Positions 1-6,099 of a stretch of DNA of 6,437 nt are shown piece by piece. The stretch lies in contig VXPN01000046.1 of assembly GCA_009839535.1 (NCBI GenBank), positions 1-6,437 on the forward strand, read 5' to 3'. The position numbers were made by a program, and so were the translations under genes. Position 1 is the first letter of the stretch. The number at the start of each line of letters is the position of its first letter. The DNA is from Boseongicola sp. SB0662_bin_57 (GTDB taxonomy: Bacteria; Pseudomonadota; Alphaproteobacteria; Rhodobacterales; Rhodobacteraceae). The notes under the pieces were generated by a model. That model saw only the letters and a program-made list of their open reading frames with translations, was not told the origin of the DNA and ran no database searches.

Positions 1-305
1 GCCTGCGGAAGGTTTCGGTGAAGAGCGGAATGGATCGACCACGCGCTTTGGTCCGGCGCGTCGGGTCGTTCCATGGTCGACGGATCTTCGGCGTTGCAAA
101 GGATCAGGTCTGAAGCCCGGACTCGGCTCCAGTGAACCCATCTTGGATTGACGAGGAACTCCTTGCCGTCCGCACTGACTGCGGCAGAGAAGTGGTTTGC
201 CACGCCCTCATGCCATCCGTTGCGACAGGAAAGCCTGAGGGCGGCAGCGAGATCAACGCGGATTGTCGCCTCGTCGCTGGTGAGTTTCGTCTCATGGCGG
301 GTCAT
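1..305 (-). CDS. Class II aldolase/adducin-family protein, N-terminal part (truncated by window edge)
   Basis: This is the first 101 codons of a gene read leftwards off the window. The ATG at 305-303 has a GGAG Shine-Dalgarno (316-313) eight bases upstream. The protein begins MTRHETKLT and contains NGWHEGVANHFSAAV, then FLVNPR, a segment ASDLILCN, and SIHSALHR just before the edge. The order matches the N-terminal half of class II aldolase/adducin domains: the G-x-x-NHxS loop, a short strand ending in NP, the 'ASDL' turn and an I/LHxxxxR helix. Family members include fuculose/ribulose-phosphate aldolases, dehydratase-like enzymes and adducin-like proteins without known activity. In FucA-type aldolases a Glu lies three residues before the helix His; here the stretch reads QSAWSIH with no Glu, which hints at the adducin-like, non-classical branch. 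The zinc-binding histidines would lie outside the window, so the reaction cannot be named. It is divergent from accB. Confidence 0.8.
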   Translation of the reverse strand, partial: MTRHETKLTSDEATIRVDLAAALRLSCRNGWHEGVANHFSAAVSADGKEFLVNPRWVHWSRVRASDLILCNAEDPSTMERPDAPDQSAWSIHSALHRNLPQ

Positions 306-424
306 TTTCTCACTCCGTCTGCCTGCGGCGGTACAAGGGGCGCTACCTGAGAACTGCCGCCATTTCGGGGCTGATCGTCACGTGCTCGTTGGCTCGCCGG
401 GCATGGGTCAACCAGTCTCCATTC

Positions 425-438
425 TGTGCCCGACAGGC
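425..438 (+). repeat. Copy 1 of 14-base repeat TGTGCCCGACAGGC
   Basis: This matches the copy at 494-507 at 13 of 14 positions, the only change being C for T at the seventh base. The inner 11 bases (428-438) form an imperfect dyad, GCC-CGA-CAGGC. The two copies start 69 bases apart and flank the palindrome at 471-490, so a protein-binding site is plausible. This is inference from symmetry and repetition only. Confidence 0.45.
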
Positions 439-470
439 ATTTGGTAGCAGTATCCATCGAGACCGTCACT

Positions 471-490
471 TCATAATTGCGCAATCATGA
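471..490. promoter_or_regulatory. 20-base near-perfect palindrome, candidate operator
   Basis: The sequence TCATAATTGCGCAATCATGA pairs with itself at 9 of 10 positions; only A475/C486 breaks the symmetry. The uninterrupted core ATTGCGCAAT is a perfect 10-base palindrome. A dyad of this length in a divergent intergenic region is typical of a site for a dimeric helix-turn-helix regulator; TTGC-GCAA cores occur in MarR-type operators among others, but the regulator family cannot be assigned from the site. It lies about 170 bases upstream of the aldolase/adducin start and 325 bases upstream of accB, so control of the former seems likelier. Confidence 0.5.
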
Positions 491-493
491 TCT

Positions 494-507
494 TGTGCCT
501 GACAGGC
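494..507 (+). repeat. Copy 2 of 14-base repeat TGTGCCTGACAGGC
   Basis: This is the more symmetric copy of the repeat at 425-438. Its inner 11 bases GCCTG-A-CAGGC (497-507) are a perfect dyad around a single central A. It begins four bases after the palindrome at 471-490. It may be a second operator or the second half of a cooperative binding array. Confidence 0.45.
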
Positions 508-770
508 GGCAACCGGTTCGACCCGCGCGGGCCGAGACCCGTCGTCGGCTCTTTGCCCCTGGCCTCAACGGTACGGAAGCCAATTTTCCCGACGCGAGGG
601 CCGGACCTGACATGGAGACAATGGCGCGTCATGCAGCGCCTGACGTGCGCTCGACCTTGAATCTCGTCCGGGCATTCCCAGGCAAGGGCGAGATCAACAT
701 GTCTCCGCCGCGCCTTCCCGACCGCCACGCGGACACCCGTCGAAGACACTTTTCCTTTGCGCCCGCACCA

Positions 771-776
771 TATAGA
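771..776 (+). promoter_or_regulatory. accB: Possible accB promoter -10 element (TATAGA)
   Basis: TATAGA stands out in otherwise GC-rich sequence 39 bases before the accB start. It agrees with the TATAAT consensus at four of six positions (T, A, T and A at positions 1-4). Transcription would begin near 783, giving a leader of about 30 bases. No good -35 hexamer lies 16-18 bases upstream (the sequence there is around CACTTTTC), so this is a weak call. Confidence 0.3.
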
Positions 777-815
777 CATTGCGCTACGGGACGCGGGCAG
801 AGCCGAGGGGCAGGA

Positions 816-1322
816 ATGGCAAAGCGATCGCATGACGACGATGTCGAGTTCATCAAGTCATTGGCTGAACTTCTTGGCGAGAATGACCTTTCGGAGTTGC
901 ATGTGAAGCGCGAGCATCCCGAGGACGGAAGCCTCAATGTTCGGGTTAGCAAAGTGGTCTCAAGCACCGTGCCCGTTGCAATCCAGGCGCCTGCCGCCCC
1001 TGCACACACACCTGTCGCTGCCCCGGTGCAAGAACCAGATGCCGCCGCCGCTTCGCCGACTGGCGACGACGGTGATCCGGCAACATTGCCCGGAGCGGTC
1101 GTTTCGCCCATGGTCGGAACCGCCTACCTTCATCCGGAACCCGGCGCCGAGCCGTTCGTCAAGCCAGGTGACAAGGTGACGGAAGGTCAGACCCTGCTGA
1201 TCGTTGAGGCAATGAAGACCATGAACAACATTCCGGCACCAATTTCTGGCACGGTCAGGCGCATCCTGGTCGAAGACGGTGCACCGGTCGAGTTCGGGGC
1301 GCCGTTGATGGTGATCGAGTAG
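816..1322 (+). CDS. accB: Biotin carboxyl carrier protein of acetyl-CoA carboxylase (AccB/BCCP)
   Basis: The 168-residue cytoplasmic carrier holds the biotin that AccC carboxylates and that the AccAD transferase uses to make malonyl-CoA, the first committed step of fatty acid synthesis. Residues 1-46 (MAKRSHDDDVEFIKSL...VRVSK) form the N-terminal segment that contacts AccC. Residues about 50-93 are an Ala/Pro-rich flexible linker. Residues about 94-168 form the biotinyl domain, including the protruding 'thumb' (YLHPEPGAEPF) characteristic of bacterial BCCP. The biotin acceptor is K134 in EAMKTMN, 34 residues from the C-terminus as in E. coli. The start at 816 is chosen because homology begins there and a GAGG/CAGGA Shine-Dalgarno (805-815) precedes it; the frame is open further upstream to 477, but that part does not look like protein. 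accC follows after 10 bases. Confidence 0.95.
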   Translation: MAKRSHDDDVEFIKSLAELLGENDLSELHVKREHPEDGSLNVRVSKVVSSTVPVAIQAPAAPAHTPVAAPVQEPDAAAASPTGDDGDPATLPGAVVSPMVGTAYLHPEPGAEPFVKPGDKVTEGQTLLIVEAMKTMNNIPAPISGTVRRILVEDGAPVEFGAPLMVIE

Positions 1323-1332
1323 GGTCGCGCCC

Positions 1333-2679
1333 GTGTTCGAGAAGATCCTGATCGCAAACCGAGGCGAGATCGCGCTTCGCGTGGTCCGCGCCTGTCGCGA
1401 GATGGGCATCCAGTCAGTCGCGGTGCATTCCACGTCCGACGTGGATGCCATGCACGTACGCATGGCTGACGAAAGCATTTGCATCGGGCCACCCCCCGGA
1501 GCGCAAAGCTACCTGTCGATCCCGGCAATTGTCTCCGCCTGCGAGATCACGGGCGCACAAGCGGTTCATCCAGGCTACGGCTTTCTTTCGGAAAACGCGA
1601 AGTTCGCACAGATTCTCGAGGACCATGAGCTCAAGTTCATCGGACCTTCTGCGGAACACATCCGCCTCATGGGGGACAAGATCACCGCGAAGGACACGAT
1701 GAAAGGCCTGGGCGTGCCCTGCGTGCCAGGCTCCGACGGCGGCGTGGAAACGCTCGATGAAGCAATCGCGCTCGGCAAGCAGATCGGCTACCCGGTCATC
1801 GTGAAGGCCACGGCTGGCGGCGGCGGCAGGGGCATGAAGCTGGCAAAGTCCGCCAGCGAAATGGAGTCGGCATTCCATACCGCGCGCGCGGAAGCCAAGG
1901 CCGCTTTCGGCAATGACGAAGTGTACATCGAGAAGTACCTGGGCAAGCCCCGTCACATCGAGATCCAGGTCTTTGGCGACGGAAAGGGCAAGGCGGTGCA
2001 TCTGGGCGAACGCGATTGCTCGCTTCAGCGCCGCCACCAGAAGGTCCTCGAGGAAGCGCCCGGCCCCACGATCGACGCAGCCACCCGCGCCCGAATCGGC
2101 AAGACGTGCGCCGATGCCGCTGCACGCATCAACTACGCGGGAGCCGGAACCGTCGAATTCCTGTACGAAGACGGTGAATTCTACTTCATCGAGATGAACA
2201 CGCGGCTGCAGGTCGAGCATCCGGTGACAGAAGCAATCTACGGCGTCGACCTGGTTCGCGAGCAGATCCGGGTCGCTGCTGGTGAACCGATCTCCTTTTC
2301 CCAGAAGAGCCTGCAAATCGACGGGCACTCCATCGAGATCCGGATCAATGCCGAGAAGCCCCCCTTGTTCTCTCCCTCTCCGGGAAGAATCACCCAGTAT
2401 CACGCTCCCGGCGGCCTCGGAGTCCGCATGGATTCGGCAATCTATGACGGATATTCCATCCCGCCCCATTACGACTCCCTGATCGGCAAGCTGATTGTCC
2501 ATGGACGTGACCGGCCGGAGGCGCTGGCGCGCTTGGGTCGCGCCCTTTCCGAGTTGATTGTCGACGGGATCGACACAAACGTGCCGCTCTTCGACGCGCT
2601 CCTGAGGGAACCCGCGATTCAGTCGGGAAACTACAACATTCACTGGCTCGAAAAGTGGCTCGCCAAGAATTTCGAGTAG
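1333..2679 (+). CDS. accC: Biotin carboxylase subunit of acetyl-CoA carboxylase (AccC)
   Basis: This 448-residue ATP-grasp enzyme carboxylates the biotin on AccB using ATP and bicarbonate. It starts at GTG 1333 (MFEKILIANRGEIALRVVRA), only 10 bases after accB, with AGGG (1321-1324) overlapping the accB stop as the likely ribosome site, so the two are co-translated. The order is the N-terminal biotin carboxylase domain (1-110), the ATP-grasp domain with the Gly-rich lid GGGGRGM after K158, and the C-terminal domain with RINAEKP. Residues expected for catalysis are present and align within one position of E. coli: K116, K158, K237 in RRHQK, E287, the bicarbonate-site R291 and E295 in EMNTRLQVEHPVTE. 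Length matches the family (about 449). Nothing is broken. A 409-codon antisense open frame is a composition shadow. Confidence 0.97.
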   Translation: MFEKILIANRGEIALRVVRACREMGIQSVAVHSTSDVDAMHVRMADESICIGPPPGAQSYLSIPAIVSACEITGAQAVHPGYGFLSENAKFAQILEDHELKFIGPSAEHIRLMGDKITAKDTMKGLGVPCVPGSDGGVETLDEAIALGKQIGYPVIVKATAGGGGRGMKLAKSASEMESAFHTARAEAKAAFGNDEVYIEKYLGKPRHIEIQVFGDGKGKAVHLGERDCSLQRRHQKVLEEAPGPTIDAATRARIGKTCADAAARINYAGAGTVEFLYEDGEFYFIEMNTRLQVEHPVTEAIYGVDLVREQIRVAAGEPISFSQKSLQIDGHSIEIRINAEKPPLFSPSPGRITQYHAPGGLGVRMDSAIYDGYSIPPHYDSLIGKLIVHGRDRPEALARLGRALSELIVDGIDTNVPLFDALLREPAIQSGNYNIHWLEKWLAKNFE

Positions 2680-2728
2680 GACTGCCGCGCTTGATCGAGA
2701 TCGCGCGACCCCGACCTGGACGGATCTC

Positions 2729-3382
2729 GTGAGCGAACGAAGCCTGACGGCAGAACTCCTGCTTGGAGCCTACGCGACTGGCGTATTTCCGATGGCGGAA
2801 TCACGCGATGATCCCGACATCCGTTGGGTCGACCCCCGTGTAAGGGGCGTGCTGCCACTCCAAGGATTCCACATGTCGCGGTCTCTCGCACGCCGGATGC
2901 GAAGCGGGAAATACACGGCCACTCTCGATGTGGAATTCGAGGCGATAGTTGATGGTTGCGCCAATCGAGAGGAAACCTGGATCAACGGGACGATCCGCGA
3001 GCTTGTGATCGAGCTTCATGCCATGGGGCATGCACATGGATTCGGCGTTTGGTCGAAGGGCCGTCTGGTCGGCGGGATGTACGGAGTCGCGCTCGGGGGC
3101 GCGTTCTTTGGCGAAAGCATGTTCTCTGCGGAAACCGATGGCTCGAAAATGTCGCTTGCATGGGCTGTCGACCATCTCGGGCGAACCGGATTCGTCCTCT
3201 ACGACACGCAATTCAGTTCGCCGCACCTGGCCACTCTTGGCGTCACGGAAGTCACGCGGGCGGCCTACAGGACTTCATTGGCACGCGCTCTTGAAGTGTC
3301 GGCCGACATCAACCGCGTGCCGCTCGAAACCGACCCTCAGGCCGTGGTGCAGCGGATCACCCAGACGTCATACCGAGGATGA
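2729..3382 (+). CDS. aat: Leucyl/phenylalanyl-tRNA-protein transferase (Aat)
   Basis: This cytoplasmic enzyme moves Leu or Phe from aminoacyl-tRNA to proteins with N-terminal Arg or Lys, marking them for ClpS/ClpAP degradation. The 217-residue sequence begins with the family hallmark LLLGAYATGVFPMAE, followed by IRWVDPR, FHMSRSLARRMRSG, ETWI, HGFGVW, LVGGMYGVALGGAFFGESMFS, GSKMSLAWAVDHL and YDTQFSSPHLATLG. E129, D159 and Q161 occupy the positions of E. coli E156, D186 and Q188 with identical spacing. The GTG at 2729 is taken as start because the family motif begins within a few residues; ribosome site GGACGGA (2718-2724) is only moderate. It lies 49 bases after accC on the same strand, so probably shares its transcript. 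Its last 46 bases overlap the convergent DUF2155 gene. Confidence 0.95.
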   Translation: MSERSLTAELLLGAYATGVFPMAESRDDPDIRWVDPRVRGVLPLQGFHMSRSLARRMRSGKYTATLDVEFEAIVDGCANREETWINGTIRELVIELHAMGHAHGFGVWSKGRLVGGMYGVALGGAFFGESMFSAETDGSKMSLAWAVDHLGRTGFVLYDTQFSSPHLATLGVTEVTRAAYRTSLARALEVSADINRVPLETDPQAVVQRITQTSYRG

Positions 3383-3759
3383 TCAAGCGCATTGAGCGCC
3401 GGGCTTGACGCGATCATCCAGCCATCGAAGATGACTGCATCGCGCACGGAATCGCGGATCGTAAGCCACGCGAAACCTTCGCCGGCCGGATTGTCCTCAA
3501 AGTAACGACACTCGCCAAGATCGACCTCGACTCTCCCCACGGCGACGGTTTCGCCGACACGCAGTTCGACATCGATCACGTCACCAGACACCTTGTCCAG
3601 ACCCTTGAGCAAGACGCCTCCGGAACGCATCACCCTGACTTCCTCGGGCACGACGCCGGAAATGGCGTCGGACACATCGTCAACGACAGATGCCGTGACA
3701 TCCTCCTGGCCATTGGCTGTACCGGCCAGCAACGCCAGAAGCACAAGGGCGCGGATCAT
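3337..3759 (-). CDS. DUF2155 domain-containing exported protein
   Basis: This 140-residue protein has unknown function. Residues 1-17 (MIRALVLLALLAGTANG) look like a cleavable Sec signal peptide, so the mature protein is probably periplasmic. A variable segment follows (18-44), then the conserved DUF2155 domain (about 46-137): GVLLKGLDKVSGDV, LGECRYFEDNPAGEGFAWLTIRD, FDGWMIASSPALNALDHPRYDVWVIRC. The domain has two cysteines, C84 and C137, which could form a disulfide after export. The start ATG (3759-3757) overlaps the mlaD stop as ATGA, implying translational coupling. The 3' end converges on and overlaps aat by 46 bases. This is a common alphaproteobacterial family found beside NDUFA12; no catalytic signature is visible. 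Confidence 0.9.
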   Translation of the reverse strand: MIRALVLLALLAGTANGQEDVTASVVDDVSDAISGVVPEEVRVMRSGGVLLKGLDKVSGDVIDVELRVGETVAVGRVEVDLGECRYFEDNPAGEGFAWLTIRDSVRDAVIFDGWMIASSPALNALDHPRYDVWVIRCTTA

Positions 3760-4211
3760 TCGTCTGACCCGGACACGAACTTCATGAGAAGCTGAATGAC
3801 GGAAATCGCGCCTTGCGTATCCTCGATTTCGCTGCCCGGCTCGAGATTGATGATCGACCCGCCGGGAAGAAGCTCAACGAAGCTGCCGCCGAGGAGACCC
3901 TCGGAGGAAATGACCGCCGCCGTGTCGTCCGGCAGGAGCACATCGTCCTGAACGCTCAGGACGGCGTTGGCACGGAAGGACTGCGGGTCGAGATTCAGTT
4001 CGAGGACCGACCCGACCTTCACGCCGGCCAGCCGCACGTCAGTGCCGACGCCGACGCCTTCCGCCGAGCGAAAGGATGCCGTGTAGGTATCCATGCCCGA
4101 AGACGGCAGGGTCACGCCGCCGACCTGCGCCAGGTAGATCAGGAATCCCGCCGCCACGGCGAGAACGCCTGCGCCTGTCAGGACTTCCGTCGTGTTTTCC
4201 GACATGGCCAT
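3756..4211 (-). CDS. mlaD: MlaD-like MCE-domain lipid-binding protein, membrane anchored
   Basis: The 151-residue protein has one N-terminal transmembrane segment (about residues 9-30, EVLTGAGVLAVAAGFLIYLAQV) and one MCE domain (about 41-118: YTASFRSAEGVGVGTDVRLAGVKVG...SSEGLLGGSFVELLPGG). MlaD proteins form hexameric rings on the MlaFEB ABC transporter and move phospholipids between the inner and outer membranes. A short helix-like tail (AISVIQLLMKFVSG) follows. The start at 4211 is preferred because it overlaps the NDUFA12 stop as TAATG; the alternative ATG at 4205 (MSENTTEVL) is equally plausible and would give 149 residues. The frame is open further upstream to 4331, but that part lies inside NDUFA12. 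No mlaE, mlaF or mlaC is in view, so its permease and ATPase must be elsewhere. The symbol is assigned by domain and position. Confidence 0.88.
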   Translation of the reverse strand: MAMSENTTEVLTGAGVLAVAAGFLIYLAQVGGVTLPSSGMDTYTASFRSAEGVGVGTDVRLAGVKVGSVLELNLDPQSFRANAVLSVQDDVLLPDDTAAVISSEGLLGGSFVELLPGGSIINLEPGSEIEDTQGAISVIQLLMKFVSGSDE

Positions 4212-4591
4212 TACTCGGGCGTCCAGGCTTCGTAATCCTTCCGGTCGACCGGCCTGGATTGCCGGATGGAACCGGGCGGCGCGTACGCCAGCGGCGTGCC
4301 TGTCAGGTTCTCCTGATGCGGCCTTTCCCACTCCTTGCGGGCGAGAGGCCTTTCCGTCGGCGGCTCGTCATAGGTGTAGTGCAGCCACCCGTGCCAGTCC
4401 GCTCCGATCCGGCTTGCCTCAGCCTCTCCATTGTAGATCACCCAACGCTTCCCGTCGCGGGACTGGTAGAAGACGTTGCCCTGTTCGTCTTCGCCAACCC
4501 GCTTGCCCTTGAGCCAGGTATGGAACTGGGTGCCCCAGGTCTGGCTGTTCCACCAGGTGACCGCTCGAACAAGCGTGTTGACAAGGCTCAT
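4211..4591 (-). CDS. NADH:ubiquinone oxidoreductase subunit NDUFA12 (B17.2-like)
   Basis: This 126-residue homologue of mitochondrial complex I subunit NDUFA12/B17.2 is one of the accessory subunits known in alphaproteobacterial complex I, such as that of Paracoccus denitrificans. It sits peripherally on the cytoplasmic arm. Motifs seen are TWWNSQTWGTQFHTWLKGKRVGEDEQGNVFYQ, KRWVIYNGEAEASRI, the family hallmark WHGWLHYTYDEPP, and a C-terminal Pro-rich tail with YEAWTPE. The start is ATG 4591-4589 because the homology begins there and a strong GGAAGGAAGG ribosome site (4607-4598) lies six bases upstream; an in-frame extension to 4756 exists but does not look like protein. It is the first gene of the minus-strand trio, and its TAA overlaps the mlaD start. 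There is no signal peptide or membrane segment. Confidence 0.93.
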   Translation of the reverse strand: MSLVNTLVRAVTWWNSQTWGTQFHTWLKGKRVGEDEQGNVFYQSRDGKRWVIYNGEAEASRIGADWHGWLHYTYDEPPTERPLARKEWERPHQENLTGTPLAYAPPGSIRQSRPVDRKDYEAWTPE

Positions 4592-5100
4592 CCTGCACCT
4601 TCCTTCCGAATTGTTCGTGGTATGGCTCAAGGCCGAGGGAAATTCCAGCAAAAGCCGCTTGTCGGAGGGAAGATTCCGAGGCGCGCCAGTGCTTGACGCT
4701 CCGGGGTCGGCATTCAGGGCGGTGCCTTCTTCGATTGCTTTGCCTTTCGTGCACAAGGCATCCCGAACTTGCTCAAGGCGCCTGGGGCGAGGTCGCCGTC
4801 ACGCCACCTCTCCGCTCTTGTCGATTTCAGAAGACCACTCCGGATCGGCGCGCTCCAGAATTCCCGGCTTCCGGACCCAATTCCGGGCACCCTGATTCGC
4901 AAGCCCGTCACATGGCAGAAGCTCCACCAAACCCCACACGTCAACCTCGTCAACAAGACAGCCTGGCGCTCTCAAGTCAGGCACACAATCCCTCAATTCA
5001 TCTCGCCCGCACCACAGGTTTCGTTCTCAAGCAGAGGTTGACTTTCTCGATCACCGGCCTAGGGCCAACGAAATCGTGACTTGAGGAAAGGCCCAGCCCC
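4592..5100. other. Divergent intergenic region between NDUFA12 and the sugar lactonase gene
   Basis: These 509 bases hold no gene I can support. Overlapping open frames on both strands give low-complexity, Arg/Pro/Ser-rich translations with poor start contexts. The right end holds symmetry that could be regulatory: a 7-base inverted repeat TTTCGTT/AACGAAA at 5019-5073, and a 9-base inverted repeat CTCAAGTCA (4971-4979) / TGACTTGAG (5077-5085). A tandem CGTCAAC pair lies at 4939-4945 and 4948-4954. No convincing -35/-10 pair was found for NDUFA12. Confidence 0.55.
5019..5073. promoter_or_regulatory. Inverted repeat around a possible -35 element upstream of the lactonase gene
   Basis: TTTCGTT (5019-5025) and AACGAAA (5067-5073) are perfect inverted copies separated by 41 bases. 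Between them lies TTGACT (5038-5043), a good -35-like hexamer; the matching -10 region (around 5060, TAGGGC) is poor. The arms would suit a regulator binding both sides of the promoter, but seven-base arms can arise by chance. Confidence 0.25.
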
Positions 5101-5976
5101 ATGAAAGCAGAATGCGTCGTCCCAAGCCGAAGCCAGGTTGGCGAGGGGGCCGTCTGGGATGATCGAGAGCAGGTGCTCTGGTGGGTGGACATTCCGGCCG
5201 GACTGATTCACCGCTTCGACCCGTCGAGTGGCCGGAACACCACGATAGACTATGGCGAGCCCGTTGGCTGTCTCGCAGTTCGCGAGTCCGGCGGCCTGGT
5301 TCTGGCAGCGAAATCAGGCTTCTGCTTCTTCGATCCTGACAGCGGCAAGCGCCAGCCGATCACGGATCCCGAAGCGCATCTCGCGATGAACCGCTTCAAT
5401 GACGGTGCGACCGATACAAGGGGCAGGTTCTGGGCTGGAACCATGAAAGACGGCGGCGATCCCGAGCGCATGGGGCGCTTCTACTGCCTTGACACGAACC
5501 TGGAGGTCATGCCTTGGAAGGACGGCTTCTACACCACCAACGGTCTCGCGTTCTCGCCCGACGGGCGGACGATGTACTTCTCGGATAGCAACAAGGCAGT
5601 GCGCACGATCTGGCGTGCAGCTTATGATCCGGACACTGGCACTCCGGGCGTGCCGGAGTTGTTCTTCGACACCCGAAGCGTTGCCGGGCGCCCCGACGGC
5701 GCGACGGTCGACGTCGACGGCTGCTACTGGCAGGCAGGAATTGACGGCTGGCAGCTCTATCGAATCACGCCCGAGGGCCGCGTCGACATGACCGTGGACC
5801 TTCCCGTCGAGCGCCCCTCGCGACCAATGTTCGGCGGAGCGAATCTTGACACGCTCTATGTCACGTCACTCGGGGTCGGCCTGAGCGCGGGCCGCGACCA
5901 GCCGGAGGCCGGATCGCTCTTCGCAGTGTCCGGGCTCGGCGTGCAGGGCCTCCCCCAGATGCGCTTCAAGGGGTAA
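5101..5976 (+). CDS. SMP-30/gluconolactonase/LRE-family sugar lactonase
   Basis: This 291-residue, probably cytoplasmic six-bladed beta-propeller hydrolyses sugar lactones (gluconolactone, xylonolactone, arabinonolactone and similar) to aldonic acids, using a bound divalent metal. Family motifs run in order: VGEGAVWDDREQVLWWVDI (12-30), the blade repeat FDPSSGR, AMNRFNDGATDTRGRFWAGTM (from 95), TTNGLAFSPDGRTMYFSDS (from 145), and RPDGATVDVDGCYW (from 197). The predicted metal ligands E15, N147 and D199 and substrate-contact N97 match human SMP30 E18, N154, D204 and N103 with near-constant offsets. The ATG at 5101 follows GAGGAAAGG (5083-5091). It is followed on the same strand by a xylose-dehydrogenase-like SDR, so a xylonolactonase-type role (xylC-like) is a reasonable guess, but the sugar is not fixed by the sequence. 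Confidence 0.9.
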   Translation: MKAECVVPSRSQVGEGAVWDDREQVLWWVDIPAGLIHRFDPSSGRNTTIDYGEPVGCLAVRESGGLVLAAKSGFCFFDPDSGKRQPITDPEAHLAMNRFNDGATDTRGRFWAGTMKDGGDPERMGRFYCLDTNLEVMPWKDGFYTTNGLAFSPDGRTMYFSDSNKAVRTIWRAAYDPDTGTPGVPELFFDTRSVAGRPDGATVDVDGCYWQAGIDGWQLYRITPEGRVDMTVDLPVERPSRPMFGGANLDTLYVTSLGVGLSAGRDQPEAGSLFAVSGLGVQGLPQMRFKG

Positions 5977-5989
5977 CGACCGAAGGAAT

Positions 5990-6034
5990 CGCCCGTAAGA
6001 AGTGTCGCGCCCGGAGGCAACGGCGCTACGGGCG
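5990..6034. other. Nested hairpin in the lactonase-SDR gap
   Basis: CGCCCGTA (5990-5997) pairs perfectly with TACGGGCG (6027-6034). Directly inside the right arm, GGCGC (6022-6026) pairs with GCGCC (6007-6011), leaving a nine-base bulge on the left and a 10-base loop. It begins 13 bases after the lactonase stop. There is no T-run after it, so it is not a typical intrinsic terminator. It could protect the lactonase mRNA end, cause partial termination, or be a dispersed palindromic repeat. Confidence 0.4.
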
Positions 6035-6099
6035 CTCGCGGTCCCGCAGCCGACCTGTGACGGCTTGCCAGCATCCTCTCGAAAGCGTAGGTCGGGCGA

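Larger units (their letters stand above)
306..815. other. Divergent intergenic region between the aldolase/adducin gene and accB
   Basis: About 510 bases contain no protein-like reading frame. Open frames exist on both strands, including an in-frame extension of accB back to 477, but their translations are Arg/Pro-rich and show no domain character. The region holds an operator-like cluster at 425-507 (described separately) and an A/T-rich TATAGA at 771-776 close to accB. No tRNA or terminator with a T-run was seen. Many Rhodobacterales carry aroQ (type II dehydroquinase) directly ahead of accB; no aroQ coding is visible here. Confidence 0.6.

Noticed and set aside
302..484. 60-codon minus-strand frame from TTG 484 whose TGA overlaps the aldolase/adducin ATG
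   Set aside because: The ATGA junction is suggestive of coupling, but the translation is not protein-like, the start would lie inside the palindrome and there is no ribosome site.
477..815. 113-residue N-terminal extension of accB
   Set aside because: The extension is Arg/Pro-rich and unlike any BCCP. The ATG at 816 has a good ribosome site and AccB homology starts exactly there.
1414..2643. 409-codon open frame antisense to accC
   Set aside because: Long antisense frames are expected opposite GC-rich genes. accC is complete with all catalytic residues, and the antisense translation shows no domain character.
4076..4696. 206-codon plus-strand frame opposite NDUFA12 and mlaD
   Set aside because: It is a shadow of two well-supported genes; the translation is Arg/Pro-rich without family motifs.
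4592..4756. N-terminal extension of NDUFA12 to 4756
   Set aside because: Family homology starts at MSLVNTLVRAVTWWN, and the strong GGAAGGAAGG site fixes the start at 4591.
4693..5079. Small open frames on both strands in the NDUFA12-lactonase gap
   Set aside because: They overlap one another, lack ribosome sites and show low-complexity composition. A decayed gene cannot be excluded, but nothing recognisable remains.
5990..6034. Rho-independent terminator after the lactonase gene
   Set aside because: The stem is present but is followed by GC-rich sequence with no T-run.
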